Below are positions 27,601-38,375 of a stretch of DNA of 64,000 nt, in pieces; position 1 is the first letter of the stretch, and every line of letters begins with the position of its first letter. The DNA is taken from the NCBI GenBank assembly GCA_964007475.1, contig OZ023275.1:41597381-41661380 (forward strand). Direction: 5' to 3'. This stretch comes from Hybos culiciformis (taxonomy: Eukaryota; Arthropoda; Insecta; Diptera; Hybotidae). The notes under the pieces are model-generated. The model saw nothing but the letters and a program-made list of their open reading frames with translations, was not told where the DNA came from and did no database searches. Both the position numbers and the translations under genes were made by a program.

Positions 27601-29548
27601 TAACAATTTCGAAAGTCCCACAAAATTCAACAATGATTTCTAAGAAATTTAACCAATAATTAAGTTTTCTAACCTGTATTTTGCCTGGATTATTATTTTT
27701 AATTGCGTCTCCAGTTCTTATACTTCCAACTTTATTTTTTCGATGAACTCTTAATGATGTCAAAGCGTATCTTCGTTCTTTTAGGGAATTCATAAGGCCT
27801 TCTGAATCACCTTGACATAAAAGACGTTGGCTCATTGTGAAGCCAAAATGTTTATGGGCTTGATCTAAATCCTCAAAAGGTTGAGCCTTCATTTCTAAAC
27901 CTCTCTTAAATATGTGATCAGCTTGCTTAAAGTTTCCCAGCAAATCATAATAAAAAGCCCAACAAATATATAAGTCAGCTACCATAGTTCCAATTCCTGC
28001 TTTAAATAATTCTTCCAACAAATGTTGCGGATTCTCTTCAGTATCAATCTAGAACAAAATATTATTTTACCATTTTGAAATTTCGACTATTATATTATTA
28101 AACCGGATATGAAATTTTTGTTAAAGATAAGTTTTCAATACACAAACTATGGAGCTTATTAAATAATTCCGATTTGAGACCATAATTATGAACCAACTCT
28201 TAGTACATCTGTACATCAATATATATGTAGGTACAGAGACTTAGACTTAATAATTTTTTAAATGCAAAGTTCTTTTTTCACAGTTTTTAAAGACATTTTA
28301 ATCATATTTTGATAATGTAAAGAATAACGAACCCTGTCCCTAAATTATTAATTTAAAATTAATTTTGGGAAATAAAGCAAATAAGAAATAATAAAATAAA
28401 CCAATCACTAAATTGAAAAAGGTAACATAAACGTAACGAGAACTTTGACCGAGAATAGTTCCTGCAACATAGACATGATGAGAATATCTTCAGAAAGCTA
28501 AACTTTTTGGTTTGGAAAAATTTTCATATCGAGCACATATTAATTATTATAAAATTCAACCGTTCAAATATTATTTAAATTTACATATTTTATGTAGATC
28601 TTGATCATTCGTCTATCTTGAAAATAGCGTTCATCTTTTTCGAATATCTCTAAACATTTCAGCAATAATTTTTTCAAACCACATTCACTGCCACCAGACG
28701 GATAGCTGAAAATTAAAAAAATTAAAAGTTAAAATTTGTTTTTAAAAATCATATTTTATACCTTTGTTCTATCCAGAGAATGTACTCATACCACGATTCT
28801 AATGGGTCTTCACCAGTGTAATTATTTATGGCATCTTCGAAATGTTCTCGTTGCTTATTGAGCTCTGCATTTGAAGTTAGAGCTGCTTGTAAGATACTTG
28901 CATTTCGGCCTGAAAAATTCGTAAAGGTTTCGTTTACTGGTAAATTCCTTTTGGATTGAAACAAAATTTAGTCATAGGCTTATCTAACTTACTTTTTTTT
29001 TTTGAATCAAACAGTATACTTATAAGAAATTGTTTCTTTGCAGGTGGTCGAGTCCTTTTTGATAATTTTAATAGAAATAAATTTTAATTCTAATCCCGCA
29101 CGGCATCGGGAAAAGTTTTTAGTGGAGGGTAAGGGGATGAAAGAAAGTTTTTTACCTGTCTATTCTAGGTTTTATAAAAAAAATAAGGTAGGTAGATGGG
29201 TAGGTACCTAGGTAGGAGATAAATTTTCATTTGGGGGGTTAGAAATTACGATTTTTGTTCTAGAGTGTGGTTATTGGAGGGAAATACCTACTTTTAAAAT
29301 TATAAGGTTCAGTCTCTTCCGAAATTAACAAATCGCAGGAGTAAGACTTTCATTACATATGTTTGTCCTCTCACATTAAATTTAGCAGAATTTTTAATTA
29401 AAATATTAAATTTTTATAAATCCGGAGATCTTGACCAGACAAAAACAAATTGGTACCTATCTTAGCGCCATCGCAACATAAATAACTTAAAAGCGGACTC
29501 ACCAGCTTGTAAAGGTTGAATATTTTCTTTCGCATCATCAAAATCCAT
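21694..29548 (-). CDS. BubR1: BubR1-type spindle checkpoint protein kinase
   Basis: Checkpoint component that inhibits APC/C-Cdc20 and acts at kinetochores. Exons: 29548-29503, 28909-28762, 28705-28585, 28048-27674, 27046-23469, 22999-22885, 22471-22224 and 22138-21694; 1691 aa, long for the family (human 1050). Seen in order: KEN box (AKENIQPL, residue 7 on), Mad3/Bub1 TPR region (about 16-190), degenerate second KEN site (RKQENLREPGPW, about 283), GLEBS motif for Bub3 (YPKFYC..EFSPEEYRAYKWLK, about 375-400), a long low-complexity middle encoded by one 3.6-kb exon, then a Bub1-family kinase: P-loop GEGSYGTIY, ALKQ lysine, catalytic loop HADIKPDNF and DFG. The KEN boxes identify BubR1, whereas the catalytic residues, lost in vertebrate BUBR1, are all present. 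An in-frame ATG at 27061 lies in the intron before exon 5 and is not the start. Confidence 0.92.
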
Positions 29549-29955
29549 TTTTATTTTTTGATTAAAGCTAACTGAATATTTCACAATTACCAGAATTCCA
29601 GAATAAAAAATTAGATTAAAGTAAATAAATTAAAATTTTTTTTTATAATATTTTTATTTTTATTTGATACGGACGAGGGACGAACAGAACACAAAAACAC
29701 AAGATGAATTAAAAATTCAATTAAATAAAAATGTTTGTTTACAACTGCCTACTTTTTGAATTTCAAAAAAAAAGATTCGTAAAATCACCGCCAACTTTTA
29801 GATCTATACAATATGCTGCCAGAAATATGAAATAGCTTAGTACATGTGGTAATCGCAGTACAACATTTAGCACCTATAACGCAGTACGCATTTACCCTAA
29901 ATATATCGAAACAAAATGAGGAATACATTTTTTTTTTGATATTATTAATACACAC

Positions 29956-30132
29956 AATTGGGGGGCGACCAACGATAAGCGACTTTTTCGCGCTGTAAAC
30001 GTTTAGAAATGTTTTTTTTTTAAAGTGTTATTAAAATTTAAAAATACCAAACTTTGAAAATTGTTAATGAGCTCCCAGGAAAAATTATTTTTCGACGTCG
30101 TCGCTGTAGTCGTGTCGTTGTCGCCCCCAATT
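29956..30132. mobile_element. Small TIR element (MITE-like), 177 bp
   Basis: Left end AATTGGGGGGCGACCAACGA, right end (reverse complement) AATTGGGGGCGACAACGA: the same 17-18-bp terminal repeat with two one-base indels. The inside is richer in CG dinucleotides than its surroundings (GACGTCGTCGCTG). I could not fix a target-site duplication, so the superfamily stays open. It lies 408 bp upstream of the BubR1 start codon. Confidence 0.55.
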
Positions 30133-30820
30133 ATGTTTACAGTTGCTTACAGCTAGTTGTAGTAAGCTGTATGCTTCTGGCCGAAAGTAAATACACTACT
30201 TGCTACTACAGTAGCTTTTAGTCAACAGTTCAAACCTTCAAACAGAATTCTTTACCAAATCTATTATCATGTTCAAACCTAAAATTTAAACTATAAAACT
30301 TTATAGTTTTAGCAAATCTATTCACAACAGTAGGCAGTGCAGTAATAAACACGTAAACCACTTTAATTTTGGCAACTAAAAATTTATTTATTATTTACAT
30401 TTTTATTATGATTTTTTTGACGTAAACATTTTTTTGTTTTTTTCAATACTATTTATGTTGCCCGACCTCATCTACATAAATTATGCTGTGGTTTAATACA
30501 ATAACTGATTTTAATTTGCTAAACTTGTTCGCACCTATTTTTTTTCTGGAACTGTCAAATTCTTTCTACTTTTGGAAGTAGAAATTAACCAATTATATTT
30601 CCGGAAATCTTTTGTGCGACCAAGGACCAAGGTATAACTCAACAACTATTTATGAATATTTATTTTAAGCCCGACGTTTTTAAAGCTTATTAATGTGGCA
30701 TTCAATGAACATTTTATGCAGAAAAGTTATAATTAAATTTTACAAGTCTACAGTATGTCACATTTTGGGAACTGTCATAAATCACTAAAACTAAACTTAT
30801 TTATTATACCTACTCTCAGT

Positions 30821-31193
30821 CAGAGGGCGAAGTCGTTTGATTTTTGGTCAGCAGCGGCTTGCGGTAAAAATAGCCAGCAGCGGCTCGACTCAGTCGATAA
30901 ATTCCGGTCTTAGCGACCAGCTCGACTTGATCGACTTAGTCGACTAAATCCGCATTTTTTCTAAAAAAAAAAAAAAAAAAATTAAAAAAAAAAAAAAAAA
31001 TAAATAAAAAAAAAAAAAAAATAAAATAAAAAAAAAAAAACAAAAAAAAAGGATTTTAGTCGACTAAGTCGAATAAAAGTTCAGCAGCAGCTAGTCGACC
31101 TGAGTCGATAAAAAGGAACCAGCGGCGGCGACTCGAAAATTGTGCCGACTAGCTCGACTAAGTCGATGCGAGTCGACACGACTTCGCCCTCTG
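30821..31193. mobile_element. Non-autonomous hAT-type MITE with 8-bp target duplication
   Basis: A perfect 16-bp terminal inverted repeat CAGAGGGCGAAGTCGT is flanked on both sides by CTCTCAGT (30813-30820 and 31194-31201). CAGAG-type ends plus an 8-bp duplication fit the hAT superfamily. The 373-bp element has no ORF. Both arms carry many copies of GTCGA/TCGAC words (AGTCGACTAAATCC against GGATTTTAGTCGACT), so the whole element can fold back on itself, with an A-rich centre (30961-31050) as the loop. Confidence 0.85.
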
Positions 31194-31208
31194 CTCTCAG
31201 TCAGTAAA

Positions 31209-31420
31209 TGAACCAAACACTATGCGATTTATTAGTACAATGATAATTTATTTCAATATTCGTCAAGTTATAATATTCTTTTTCTTATAATAATTTAGGG
31301 TTTTTATAAAACTGTTAGGTACAATTTTATATAATTAATTACAATATACTATTGTATGCATTTAAATTAAAATCAAATAATCTGAAGAGTTTGTGTATTT
31401 TCAATGTTCGATTTGGAACA
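31209..31420 (-). repeat. BEL 3' LTR
   Basis: 212 bp, TG..CA ends, same sequence base for base (by eye) as 38874-39085 at a constant offset of 7665. Confidence 0.93.
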
Positions 31421-32384
31421 TCCTCCGGCCTCGAATTTACTGGATTGTCTTAGGTCGAATTTCTGTTCATTATAATGTGAAGAATTCACAAACATACTGT
31501 CAACTATTAATGATGTCAACATTGTCAATTATCTGTGTATTGATTCACAGCTTGAATTTTCAATTTGTTTGGACATCAAAGATTTCAATTTGTTTGGACA
31601 TCAATGATTTCAATTTGATGTAATAATTTGCTTCAGATCCATTTAGCATTTGATACAATCTTGATGTCATTATTAATTTTCTAAATTTGTGACCAGTTGT
31701 AAGTTGGAACAAATTATCCAAAACAACAAATTATCCAATTATTTTGATGATTTGTACCAAACGCAACTAGTTTGGATCATGGTTCCCTACGGGAAATAAA
31801 TTTGTACAAAAGAGTATCTCTTTTGAGAGGTTCAAATAATTATTATTACTGGCAAGAAATTTATTTTATCAACAAAATCCTTAATTAATAATATATATAT
31901 TTTTTTTTTATGTATATTCAAGTGAAAGTTGTTGCAAATTTCGTAAATATATAAATTGATAATGAAAATTTTTATTATTTTACTTTTTATTTTTCATAAA
32001 TAAATTTAAATTTATAAAATTTTTTATTTAATGTATTTCGTTCAAATATGAATTCAGAAAAAAAAATTTTTTTTTTTTTTTTTTTATTTATTTACTTAAG
32101 AAAAGGTATTTTTATGATTTAGAAGATATTCATTTTATTTTATCTTAATAAAAATAAGGAAACATAATTTAATTATGCTAATATTCATTTATGTACATGG
32201 ATTTAAAGAGAAACAAATTCAAGTTTAACTTCTAATTTTTAACTTATCTAGGTATTTAGGATTGGAATTATGAATTATGAAATTATATTAAGGAGTGATA
32301 TTAAGATTTATTTTTAAATTTAAAGTTTAAAGGAAACAAATTTAATTTGATATTCAATAATTAATTCTTTGTAGATTTGGAAAT

Positions 32385-35300
32385 TTACGGAAGTAAGCAA
32401 AGTTTTACAATAGGTCGAGTGAGTAGTCCGTTTTTGGTACGTATTGTAGCGACACGGATTTGACCATCTCTGCCTTTATGAACTTCAACTATCCGTCCCA
32501 ATTTCCACTGAGCTGGTGGCAGGTTATCTTCTTTTATAATTACAATTTTGTCCACTAAGAGTTGCGTTTCTTGTTTTTTCCACTTCGAACGTTGATGGAG
32601 AGTGTTAAGGTAATCTTTACTCCACTTACTCCAAAAATATTGTCTAATTTTTTGAATTTCGTTCCATCTTCTCAAGTCCGAAATTTCGAACTCAAGTGGA
32701 ACCTCGGGAGGGATAAAAAATGAACGACCAATTAAAAAGTGAGCTGGTGTTAAAGCATTGAGCTCATTGGGGTCTTCACTTAATGCGGTTAATGGACGAC
32801 TGTTCAAAACCATTTCAATCTGACATAAAATTGTAGATAAATCTTCAAACGTTATTGATTGGTTCGAACAAATTCGTTGAAGATGGTATTTCATTGATTT
32901 TACCCCAGCTTCATGAAGACCACCAAAATGAGGGGCGGAAGGGGGAATAAATTTGAAGGTAATATGTTTTTCCACCAATTGTTCAGCTGCTTCTATCGTA
33001 GCACATTTTAACGCCTTTTTGTACTCTCTTTCAAATTCGTTCTTAGCTCCTACGAAATTCGTGGCATTATCGCAGTAAACTGTGCGACATAGGCCTCGCC
33101 GAGCGTAGAAACGTGAAAAGGCTTGCAAAAATGTTTTTGTGGATAAATCACTAACCGGCTCTAAGTGTATTGCCTTCGTAGAGCAACAAACAATGACGCA
33201 GACATAACCTTTGGTTAGACGATTGCAACGTCCACGGAACATTTTTAACTGAAAGGGACCGGCGAAATCCAAGCTGATGTGAGTGAACAGACAATTGGCT
33301 GAAATCCTTTCTAGCGGCAACGGACTCATAATTTGGCTAAGTGTTTTTTGTTTATGAATTACGCAAATTTTACATTGATTCACTACCGCTTTACATAACT
33401 GTTTGAGTTTTAATACCCAGAATTCTTGCCGTACAACATTCATCATCAGAGAAACATTTCCATGCAAGGTGAGTTTGTGAACTGATTCAATGTACAGTTT
33501 TGTAAAATGGCTGCGGTTTGAAATAATGATAGGATGTTTTTCATTGTAGCTGACGTTGCGATTGACTAACCTTCCATTCATTCGGATTAATGAATTTTTG
33601 TCTAGAAACGGGTTGAACTTGAGTAATGAACTAGATTTAGGAAGTGGGCTTTTCTCATTTAATATTTCGTAATCGTCTGGAAAATATTTCATTTGAGAAG
33701 TTAGAATTAATTTATTTTTCACATTTCTGATTTCAGACGCTGTAATTGGTTTAGGAAATTTTAAACAGGGGTCTAATGAGTTTAAACTATTTGCAATAAA
33801 TCTGTAACAGACTGCTAACACTCTAAGTAGTCGCAAAAGATCAGAAAATCGTTCAGAAATTTCAATTACTGTTACAGAAGTGAAGGTTTGTTTGATTTTT
33901 CTTTCTTCTAGATCGGTTTCATTAATTTGTACGGGGGGTGGCCAACTCGTCTCATTTTCTGAAAGCCATGGAGGACCTTCCCACCACATTTTATTGTTGA
34001 GCAATTCCTGGGCCGATTGACCTCTTGATGGAAAGTCGGCTGGGTTTTGTTTGGATGGAACATAATTAAATTTTAAATTTCCAACATTTTCAATAATTTG
34101 AGCCACTCTATTTCCAACAAAGGGTTTCCATTTTGTTGGATGTGACCTGATCCAGGCTAAAACGACTTGAGAATCAGACCATGCGAAAAATTTTGAATTT
34201 TGAACTTGAAAGGTTGATTTAATAAATTTAACGAGATGGGAAAGCAACAAAGCGGCACATAATTCTAATCGTGGCAGAGAAATAAATTTGATTGGAGCAA
34301 TTTTAGTTTTGGAAGTTATTAAATTTGTAAAAATTTTGTTATTGTACTCGGTTCTAAAATAACAACAAGCTGCATAGGCTTTATTCGAAGCGTCGCAAAA
34401 AAAGTGAAATTGAGTGGAATTATTTTCCGGTTTATAATACAACCAACGGGGTATTTGGATTTTTTCGATAAAGTTTAGATCTTGTGTTAATTCTAACCAT
34501 TTTCTTTCAATATTTGGCAAAACTGGATCATCCCAACTAATATTTTCTTTCCAAATATTTTGCATTAATATTTTCCCACTTGTAACTATAGGAGCTAAAA
34601 GACCTAATGGATCATAAATTTTTGCAAGTTGAGAAAATATTTTTCTTTTGGTAACTGGGAGATTGATTTCAGACCAGTTCAGCTTAAATGTAAAGAAATC
34701 TGCGGAACTAGCCCATTGGATGCCTAATGTTTTTGATAAATATTTTAAATCAAAATCCTTTGTATGTTCAGAATTTACGACTTTGTGTTTTTCGGGTATA
34801 TTTGTTAGGCTTTTAGAGTGATTCGAAGTCCATTTACGTAGTTCGAAACCACCTGAGCGTAACATTTGTATGAGTTGATTAATTTTGGTTTCGAGCTCGT
34901 CACTAGTGTAAGCACCAATTAAACAATCATCAACATAGGAAGAATCTTGAATGATTTTAGCTGCAAGCGGATACTTTTCAGCTTCATCGTAGGCTAATTG
35001 TAATAGTGTTCTTATTGCTAAAAAGGGGGAGGGTTTAAGACCGAAAACTAAGCGTTCTAGCTTAAAATCTTGGATTTTTTCAGTTTTGGAAAAACGATAC
35101 AAAATTCGTTGATAATCCGTATGATCGGGTGAAATAAAAATTTGTCGAAACATTTTCTCTATGTCTGAAGTAGCGACTAAGGGAAATTTTCTCCATTTTA
35201 TCAGGATGGCGGATAAATCCTGTTGCAATGCAGGACCTGGATATAGACAATCATTTAAACTGAAATGGGAAGAGGTCTTGGCTGAGCCGTCAAAAACGAC

Positions 35301-37589
35301 TCGGACTTTAGTTGTAAGACTGCTATCTTTAACAACGCAGTGATGGGGTAAATAGCAACCAGATATAAAAGTTTTTCCGTTTTGGATTTCTATCTTTTCT
35401 TTACTAGTAGAATAGGAAATATGACCTAGAGTGAGGTATTCACGTATTACTTCATCGTATTGGGATTTTAGTTCCGAATTTTTATCGAGTTTTTTCTCAA
35501 GTGAGAATAAACGGTTTTTTGCCAGTATGCGTGAGTTTCCTAAATTAACTTTTTCATCTGTATTTTCTTTAAATGGTAAACTTACGCTGTATGAGCCATT
35601 TTCGAGTCTTCTGTGAGTTTTTTGGAAATGGTTTTCGCAGAATTCTTCTTCATCAGTTAAAAGCCTTTTATCTGATATTTCTTCTAACTCCCAAAAACGA
35701 CTTAAGTCTTTTTCAATAGAAACTTCAGTACAAAATGAAACCAAGGTTGAAAATGAATTATTTTCACTTGCTACAGAAGTTCCCAAAACTATCCACCCAA
35801 AAATAGTTTTGGTTGCAGCAACCGTACATTCTTCATTTTTAATTAACCCTTCAAGAATTATGGTAGGGTAAATGTCTGCCCCTATTAATAAATCGATTTT
35901 TCGGGGAATGTCAAACTCAGGATCGGCCCAATCGAGGCCTTGGAATCGGGGTGATAAAATTCGTTTAATAGGTTTCGAAGGTAGAAAATCGGTCAATTTT
36001 CTCAAAACTAACGCTTCAAGTTTTATGGGAGAGAAATTAGGATATTTAGGAAATAAAGACGTAGTAATTTTACTATTGCACGGCGTGCTCATTCCTCCCA
36101 CACCTGAAATGTTAGATACAATTTTCGAGGTTTTCATTCCGGTTGAATTAACAAAATTTTCGGAAATGAAAGAAGTCTCGGAACCTGGGTCTATTAAAGC
36201 TCGGATTTTATAAAAATTATTTTTGACTTTAATTTTAATGACAGCAGTGGCTAAAATGGTATTAATGTTTGACTTTGAAATTTTGCTGACTTGGTGCAAT
36301 TTTACAGAGTCGGTGGTGTGCTTTGTTTGTGATTCATTAGATGTGGACTGTGTGGTTGTACTATTTTGGCTAGTATTTGGGTTATTTTGGATTTGGTTCA
36401 AATGTAACAATGTGTGATGCTTTTTGTTGCAGATTTTACATGTATTAGTTTTGGTACAACTTTTGGTAGTGTGGTTACCGAAACAATTGCAACACAATTT
36501 TAAAGAACGGATTATATTCAATCTTGAATCCGGTTGCATTTTTGAAAACTTAGGGCATTTTATGATTAAATGTGGGTGAGCGTGACAAATTTGGCAATTT
36601 TGAGTTTGAGAACTAAATGAATTGTGCTTTTTCGGATTTGAGACTGATGGAGAAGTGTTATGAATTTCATCTATTGCTTCAAGAATTCGGAATCTCTCGG
36701 CGAGAAATTTTAATAGGTCTTCCCACTTCGGAATTTCTGAATGCGATTCTAACGATTGTTCCCAAAGTCTGAAACTTTCCTTTGGTAACGATTGGCACAC
36801 AAGGTATATGAGCAGTGGGTCCCAATCTTTTGTGTTAATATTCTCATTTTTTATAGCGGCTAAAATCTCAATTATTTTATCATGTAGTTCTCTAACATTC
36901 TTTGAATTATCGGGTTTTGGCGGACCTAAACTAAACAACTTTTTTAACTGAACATTTAATAAAACTCTAGGATTTTCATATCTTTTCTTCAGAACATTCC
37001 AAGCAGGTTCGTAATTAGCTTCGGTAAGTGCATAATTACTGATTAAGTTTGCTGCTTGTCCTTTTAACTTTGATTTAAGATAGTGAAATTTATTTACTGG
37101 TTTCAGGGATAAATTTTCATGGACTAGGGCACAGTAAATGTCCCTGAAAGGTTTCCAATCTAAATATTCTCCTGAAAATTCTGGAATTTCTATTGCAGGC
37201 AGTTTTATAAAATTAGAGTTTTTGGAGTTAGTTTCAATTTGATTTTGAGAGGGTTTCGCTTCCTCTTGCTCTAACTCTTTTAACTTGTCTTCTAGTAAGC
37301 CTCTTACTTCGAAATATTGATCTATAATCGTAGTATATTTGTTGTTATAAGTTTCAATTTCTTGTACGGAGTGGGTATAATCTGTATGCCATAGATAATC
37401 ATAATTTGTATCCATCGTTGAGAAATTTTTCTCACAAATTTGGATTTTTGCTTTTAAGTTGCCTGTATTTACCCCCTGGGAAAAATCTTTTATTGTGGTT
37501 TGAGTAGTGGAAAATTTGTCGCAACTTCGAATAAAATTTTGTACTGCTTCTTCTTGAGCAGGTTTAGTTTCAGGATTCTTATTTGTCAT
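32385..37589 (-). CDS. BEL/Pao Gag-Pol polyprotein
   Basis: A single 1734-aa reading frame without stops. In order: Gag-like DUF1759 region (about 125-300; motif PEFSGEYLDWKPFRD); zinc knuckles CX2CX4HX4C at 332-345, a second at 366-378 and Cys/His pairs to about 396; aspartic protease (LIDPGSETSF, Asp467); reverse transcriptase with YVDD at about 883; BEL-type RNase H (FCDASNKAY, LPRLELCAALLL, WSDSQVVL); integrase with an HHCC zinc site followed by the DDE core (LDFAGPF, CDNATNFVGA, HFGGLHEAGVK); and a C-terminal DUF5641-like domain. No envelope gene is present. All catalytic motifs I can recognise are intact, so the protein could be functional, although the leader rearrangement may prevent replication. 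Confidence 0.93.
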   Translation of the reverse strand: MTNKNPETKPAQEEAVQNFIRSCDKFSTTQTTIKDFSQGVNTGNLKAKIQICEKNFSTMDTNYDYLWHTDYTHSVQEIETYNNKYTTIIDQYFEVRGLLEDKLKELEQEEAKPSQNQIETNSKNSNFIKLPAIEIPEFSGEYLDWKPFRDIYCALVHENLSLKPVNKFHYLKSKLKGQAANLISNYALTEANYEPAWNVLKKRYENPRVLLNVQLKKLFSLGPPKPDNSKNVRELHDKIIEILAAIKNENINTKDWDPLLIYLVCQSLPKESFRLWEQSLESHSEIPKWEDLLKFLAERFRILEAIDEIHNTSPSVSNPKKHNSFSSQTQNCQICHAHPHLIIKCPKFSKMQPDSRLNIIRSLKLCCNCFGNHTTKSCTKTNTCKICNKKHHTLLHLNQIQNNPNTSQNSTTTQSTSNESQTKHTTDSVKLHQVSKISKSNINTILATAVIKIKVKNNFYKIRALIDPGSETSFISENFVNSTGMKTSKIVSNISGVGGMSTPCNSKITTSLFPKYPNFSPIKLEALVLRKLTDFLPSKPIKRILSPRFQGLDWADPEFDIPRKIDLLIGADIYPTIILEGLIKNEECTVAATKTIFGWIVLGTSVASENNSFSTLVSFCTEVSIEKDLSRFWELEEISDKRLLTDEEEFCENHFQKTHRRLENGSYSVSLPFKENTDEKVNLGNSRILAKNRLFSLEKKLDKNSELKSQYDEVIREYLTLGHISYSTSKEKIEIQNGKTFISGCYLPHHCVVKDSSLTTKVRVVFDGSAKTSSHFSLNDCLYPGPALQQDLSAILIKWRKFPLVATSDIEKMFRQIFISPDHTDYQRILYRFSKTEKIQDFKLERLVFGLKPSPFLAIRTLLQLAYDEAEKYPLAAKIIQDSSYVDDCLIGAYTSDELETKINQLIQMLRSGGFELRKWTSNHSKSLTNIPEKHKVVNSEHTKDFDLKYLSKTLGIQWASSADFFTFKLNWSEINLPVTKRKIFSQLAKIYDPLGLLAPIVTSGKILMQNIWKENISWDDPVLPNIERKWLELTQDLNFIEKIQIPRWLYYKPENNSTQFHFFCDASNKAYAACCYFRTEYNNKIFTNLITSKTKIAPIKFISLPRLELCAALLLSHLVKFIKSTFQVQNSKFFAWSDSQVVLAWIRSHPTKWKPFVGNRVAQIIENVGNLKFNYVPSKQNPADFPSRGQSAQELLNNKMWWEGPPWLSENETSWPPPVQINETDLEERKIKQTFTSVTVIEISERFSDLLRLLRVLAVCYRFIANSLNSLDPCLKFPKPITASEIRNVKNKLILTSQMKYFPDDYEILNEKSPLPKSSSLLKFNPFLDKNSLIRMNGRLVNRNVSYNEKHPIIISNRSHFTKLYIESVHKLTLHGNVSLMMNVVRQEFWVLKLKQLCKAVVNQCKICVIHKQKTLSQIMSPLPLERISANCLFTHISLDFAGPFQLKMFRGRCNRLTKGYVCVIVCCSTKAIHLEPVSDLSTKTFLQAFSRFYARRGLCRTVYCDNATNFVGAKNEFEREYKKALKCATIEAAEQLVEKHITFKFIPPSAPHFGGLHEAGVKSMKYHLQRICSNQSITFEDLSTILCQIEMVLNSRPLTALSEDPNELNALTPAHFLIGRSFFIPPEVPLEFEISDLRRWNEIQKIRQYFWSKWSKDYLNTLHQRSKWKKQETQLLVDKIVIIKEDNLPPAQWKLGRIVEVHKGRDGQIRVATIRTKNGLLTRPIVKLCLLP

Positions 37590-37719
37590 ATTGAAATCTT
37601 ATGTTTTGAATAAATTTTTTTTTTTTTTTTTTATAATTAATGCAAAGATAAAGAAACACCAAAAAAAAATTTGTAAAATAGTTCTTTATCTAAAGATTGG
37701 TTAGGTAAAGGATTGGTCA

Positions 37720-37721
<2 letters not shown>

Positions 37722-37763
<42 letters not shown>
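37722..37763. repeat. Poly-T tract (poly-A on the element's sense strand)
   Basis: 42 consecutive T within the BEL leader, with a second shorter run at about 37615-37632. Length is prone to assembly error. Confidence 0.8.
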
Positions 37764-37764
<1 letters not shown>

Positions 37765-37830
37765 AGTATGAAATCAAAATATTATCAAAAATTAATCGAG
37801 AAAAAAAATTATAATGAAAATTGTAAAAAT

Positions 37831-38107
37831 TACTTAATTGGATATAGAGCGAAGTTTATTCGAACTTTATATTAACAGTTTTTTAAATGAGGATTAAATC
37901 AAAAAATTATTAAATTAATCAAAAAAAATGTAAAAATTACTTAACTGGAAGTAGAGCGAAGTTTATTCGAACTTTATATTACCAGTTTTTTAAATGAGGA
38001 TGAAATCAAAAAAATTATGAATTAATTAAAAAAATTAAAATTGTAAAAAAAAAACTCAACTGGAAGTAAAGCGAAGTTTATTCGAACTTTGTATTATCAG
38101 TTCACAA
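37831..38107 (-). repeat. Three-copy tandem repeat with stem-loop in BEL leader
   Basis: The motif AACTGGAAGTAGAGCGAAGT (with variants), followed by TTATTCGAACTTTATATTAC and CAGTT, occurs at about 37831, 37938 and 38053 (periods 107 and 115). Each copy can form an outer stem AACTGG/CCAGTT (one or two mismatches in copies 1 and 3) and an inner AAGTT/AACTT stem. The third copy is truncated after the stem-loop. Repeated stem-loops in a retroelement leader may serve packaging or translation, but this is inference. Confidence 0.75.
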
Positions 38108-38375
38108 ATTTATATATTAATAAATTTGTTCCTATGTACCATAAAATTTCAATAATAAATAGTTATTTAAAAAATTATTCTATTTTTCAGGTATAATGGT
38201 AAAAATTTCAATAAAAAAAATATTTAAACTATCAAAAAAAATTGTTCTATTTTTCAGGTAGAAACCCAAAAAAAAATTTTATTCATACAATTATCAAAAA
38301 TTTTGCTTTACATGTACATATGTATGTATATATAAGGTTTTTATATGAAATATGGATGATCAAAGAAATTTATAT

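Larger units (their letters stand above)
29549..31203. other. Intergenic interval upstream of BubR1 with two small DNA transposons
   Basis: Contains the BubR1 promoter side (minus strand) and two TIR elements (29956-30132 and 30821-31193). The rest is AT-rich with no coding signal. Confidence 0.6.

Noticed and set aside
27061..29548. Treating the ATG at 27061 as the start of a separate kinase-like gene
   Set aside because: An acceptor at 27047 joins exon 5 in frame to upstream exons encoding the Mad3/Bub1 TPR region and first KEN box, so it is one gene.
30961..31050. Long A-rich run as a processed pseudogene tail
   Set aside because: It is the centre of a hAT MITE bounded by TIRs and target duplications, with no gene-derived sequence next to it.
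31393..31623. Plus-strand 76-codon ORF beginning in the BEL 3' LTR
   Set aside because: Antisense to the element, starts within the LTR and continues through a short direct repeat; no homology recognised.
37831..38107. tRNA genes or a cluster of tRNA-like sequences (TTCGAA words)
   Set aside because: The TTCGAAC word recurs, but there is no cloverleaf, A box or acceptor stem; it is a tandem repeat in the BEL leader.
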